From positions 1-30,905 of the forward strand of contig CAJTYO010000032.1 of assembly GCA_910584045.1 (NCBI GenBank): a stretch of 30,905 nucleotides of DNA, given 5' to 3'. This stretch comes from an uncultured Oscillospiraceae bacterium (GTDB lineage Bacteria > Bacillota > Clostridia > Oscillospirales > Oscillospiraceae). Below, piece after piece: positions 30,371 to 30,905 of the stretch. Under the pieces are notes generated by a model. The model was not told the DNA's origin, did no database searches, and saw only the letters and a list, made by a program, of their open reading frames with translations. Made by a program: the position numbers and the translations under genes. Every line of letters starts with the position of its first letter. Position 1 is the first letter of the stretch.

Positions 30371-30905
30371 ATGATTTTGAAATACGATTTTGCCGCCATT
30401 GAGCCCAAATGGCAGAAGCGCTGGGAGGAGGGCAAGGTCTTTGCCGCCGCCGACAGGAGCGAAAAGCCCAAGTTTTACGGTCTGATCGAGTTCCCCTATC
30501 CCTCTGGCCAGGGCCTCCACGTGGGCCATCCCCGGCCTTATACCGCTATGGACATCGTGACCCGGAAAAAGCGGATGGACGGGTACAACGTGCTGTTCCC
30601 TATGGGCTTCGACGCATTCGGCCTGCCCACGGAGAACTACGCCATCAAAAATCACATCCACCCCGCCGTTGTTACCAAGCAGAACATTGCCCGCTTTACC
30701 ACACAGCTCAAGCGCCTGGGCTTCGGCTTCGACTGGGACCGGGTGGTGGATACTACCGACCCTTCCTACTACAAATGGACTCAATGGATATTCCTCCAGC
30801 TGTATAAAAAAGGTCTGGCCTACAAGGCCACCATGCCTGTCAACTGGTGTACCTCCTGCAAGTGCGTGCTGGCCAACGAGGAGGTGGTGGAGGGCGTCTG
30901 CGAGC
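30371..30905 (+). CDS. leuS: Leucyl-tRNA synthetase, N-terminal part (3' end outside window)
   Basis: The frame from ATG 30371 begins MILKYDFAAIEPKWQKRWEE and stays open to the window end (178 codons visible). It contains the class I HIGH-type motif within FPYPSGQGLHVGHPRPYT and the leucyl-specific context FPMGFDAFGLPTENYAIK, RLGFGFDWDR and KGLAYKA. The paired cysteines CTSCK near the end begin the usual zinc-binding or editing-domain entry. The enzyme charges tRNA-Leu. The ribosome binding site is weak (AAAGAGAG about 5 nt upstream). Homology is clear. Confidence 0.93.
   Translation, partial: MILKYDFAAIEPKWQKRWEEGKVFAAADRSEKPKFYGLIEFPYPSGQGLHVGHPRPYTAMDIVTRKKRMDGYNVLFPMGFDAFGLPTENYAIKNHIHPAVVTKQNIARFTTQLKRLGFGFDWDRVVDTTDPSYYKWTQWIFLQLYKKGLAYKATMPVNWCTSCKCVLANEEVVEGVCE

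Noticed and set aside
1..30905. CRISPR array, tRNA or rRNA genes, insertion sequences
   Set aside because: No regularly spaced repeats, tRNA-like cloverleaf or CCA ends, rRNA signatures or transposase frames were found on reading both strands.

Overview
The window comes from a GC-rich (roughly 60-65 %), spore-forming anaerobic Firmicute. The gene content (spoIIA operon, spoVAD/spoVAE, an Hdr-Flx electron-transfer cluster, DUF1275, DegV and XdhC-type genes) and the codon use suggest a gut Oscillospiraceae such as the Flavonifractor/Lawsonibacter/Intestinimonas group. The genus is an inference from gene style. No rRNA, tRNA, CRISPR array or insertion sequence was seen.

Region 1 (1-13.99 kb, + strand) begins with the 3' end of cstA and an unrecognised membrane protein. 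It then holds a tightly packed 12-gene operon at 2095-13939: an LDH-fold malate dehydrogenase, class II fumarase, hdrB, hdrC, hdrA, an MvhD/FlxD-like [2Fe-2S] protein, FlxC-, FlxB- and FlxA-like proteins, an FrdB-like iron-sulfur protein, an FrdA-like flavoprotein and a DUF1275 membrane protein. Gaps between genes are at most 36 bp and several genes overlap. A consensus sigma-A promoter drives it, flanked by two sites resembling the Rex (NADH/NAD+ sensor) operator, and a strong terminator closes it. Read as a pathway, oxaloacetate is reduced to malate, dehydrated to fumarate and reduced to succinate, with NADH electrons passing FlxA-FlxB/C-FlxD-HdrA-HdrC-HdrB-FrdB-FrdA. HdrA is the classic site of flavin-based electron bifurcation, so the cluster looks like a soluble, possibly ferredoxin-reducing NADH:fumarate reductase. 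This is the most interesting system in the window.

Region 2 (14.0-17.0 kb) holds spoVAD-spoVAE, then a minus-strand pair. The upstream member of that pair lies in an AT-rich island of about 0.77 kb that differs sharply from its surroundings and abuts the 3' remnant of a plus-strand gene.

Region 3 (17.0-23.1 kb, + strand) carries a MarR regulator with its own palindromic operator, DegV, a DUF1905 protein, an XdhC-family protein, a COG2509-type FAD dehydrogenase, a D-2-hydroxyacid dehydrogenase and a DUF2161 nuclease-fold protein.

Region 4 (23.1-30.0 kb, - strand) carries the spoIIA sporulation operon (spoIIAA, spoIIAB, sigF). Upstream of it is a signalling unit: an OmpR-type response regulator, a sensor kinase, a small lipoprotein and a large lipoprotein fused to a family 1 solute-binding domain. 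A repeated GTAAGA motif lies in front of the large lipoprotein gene, and one copy lies in front of the response regulator. The window ends in the 5' part of leuS on the + strand.
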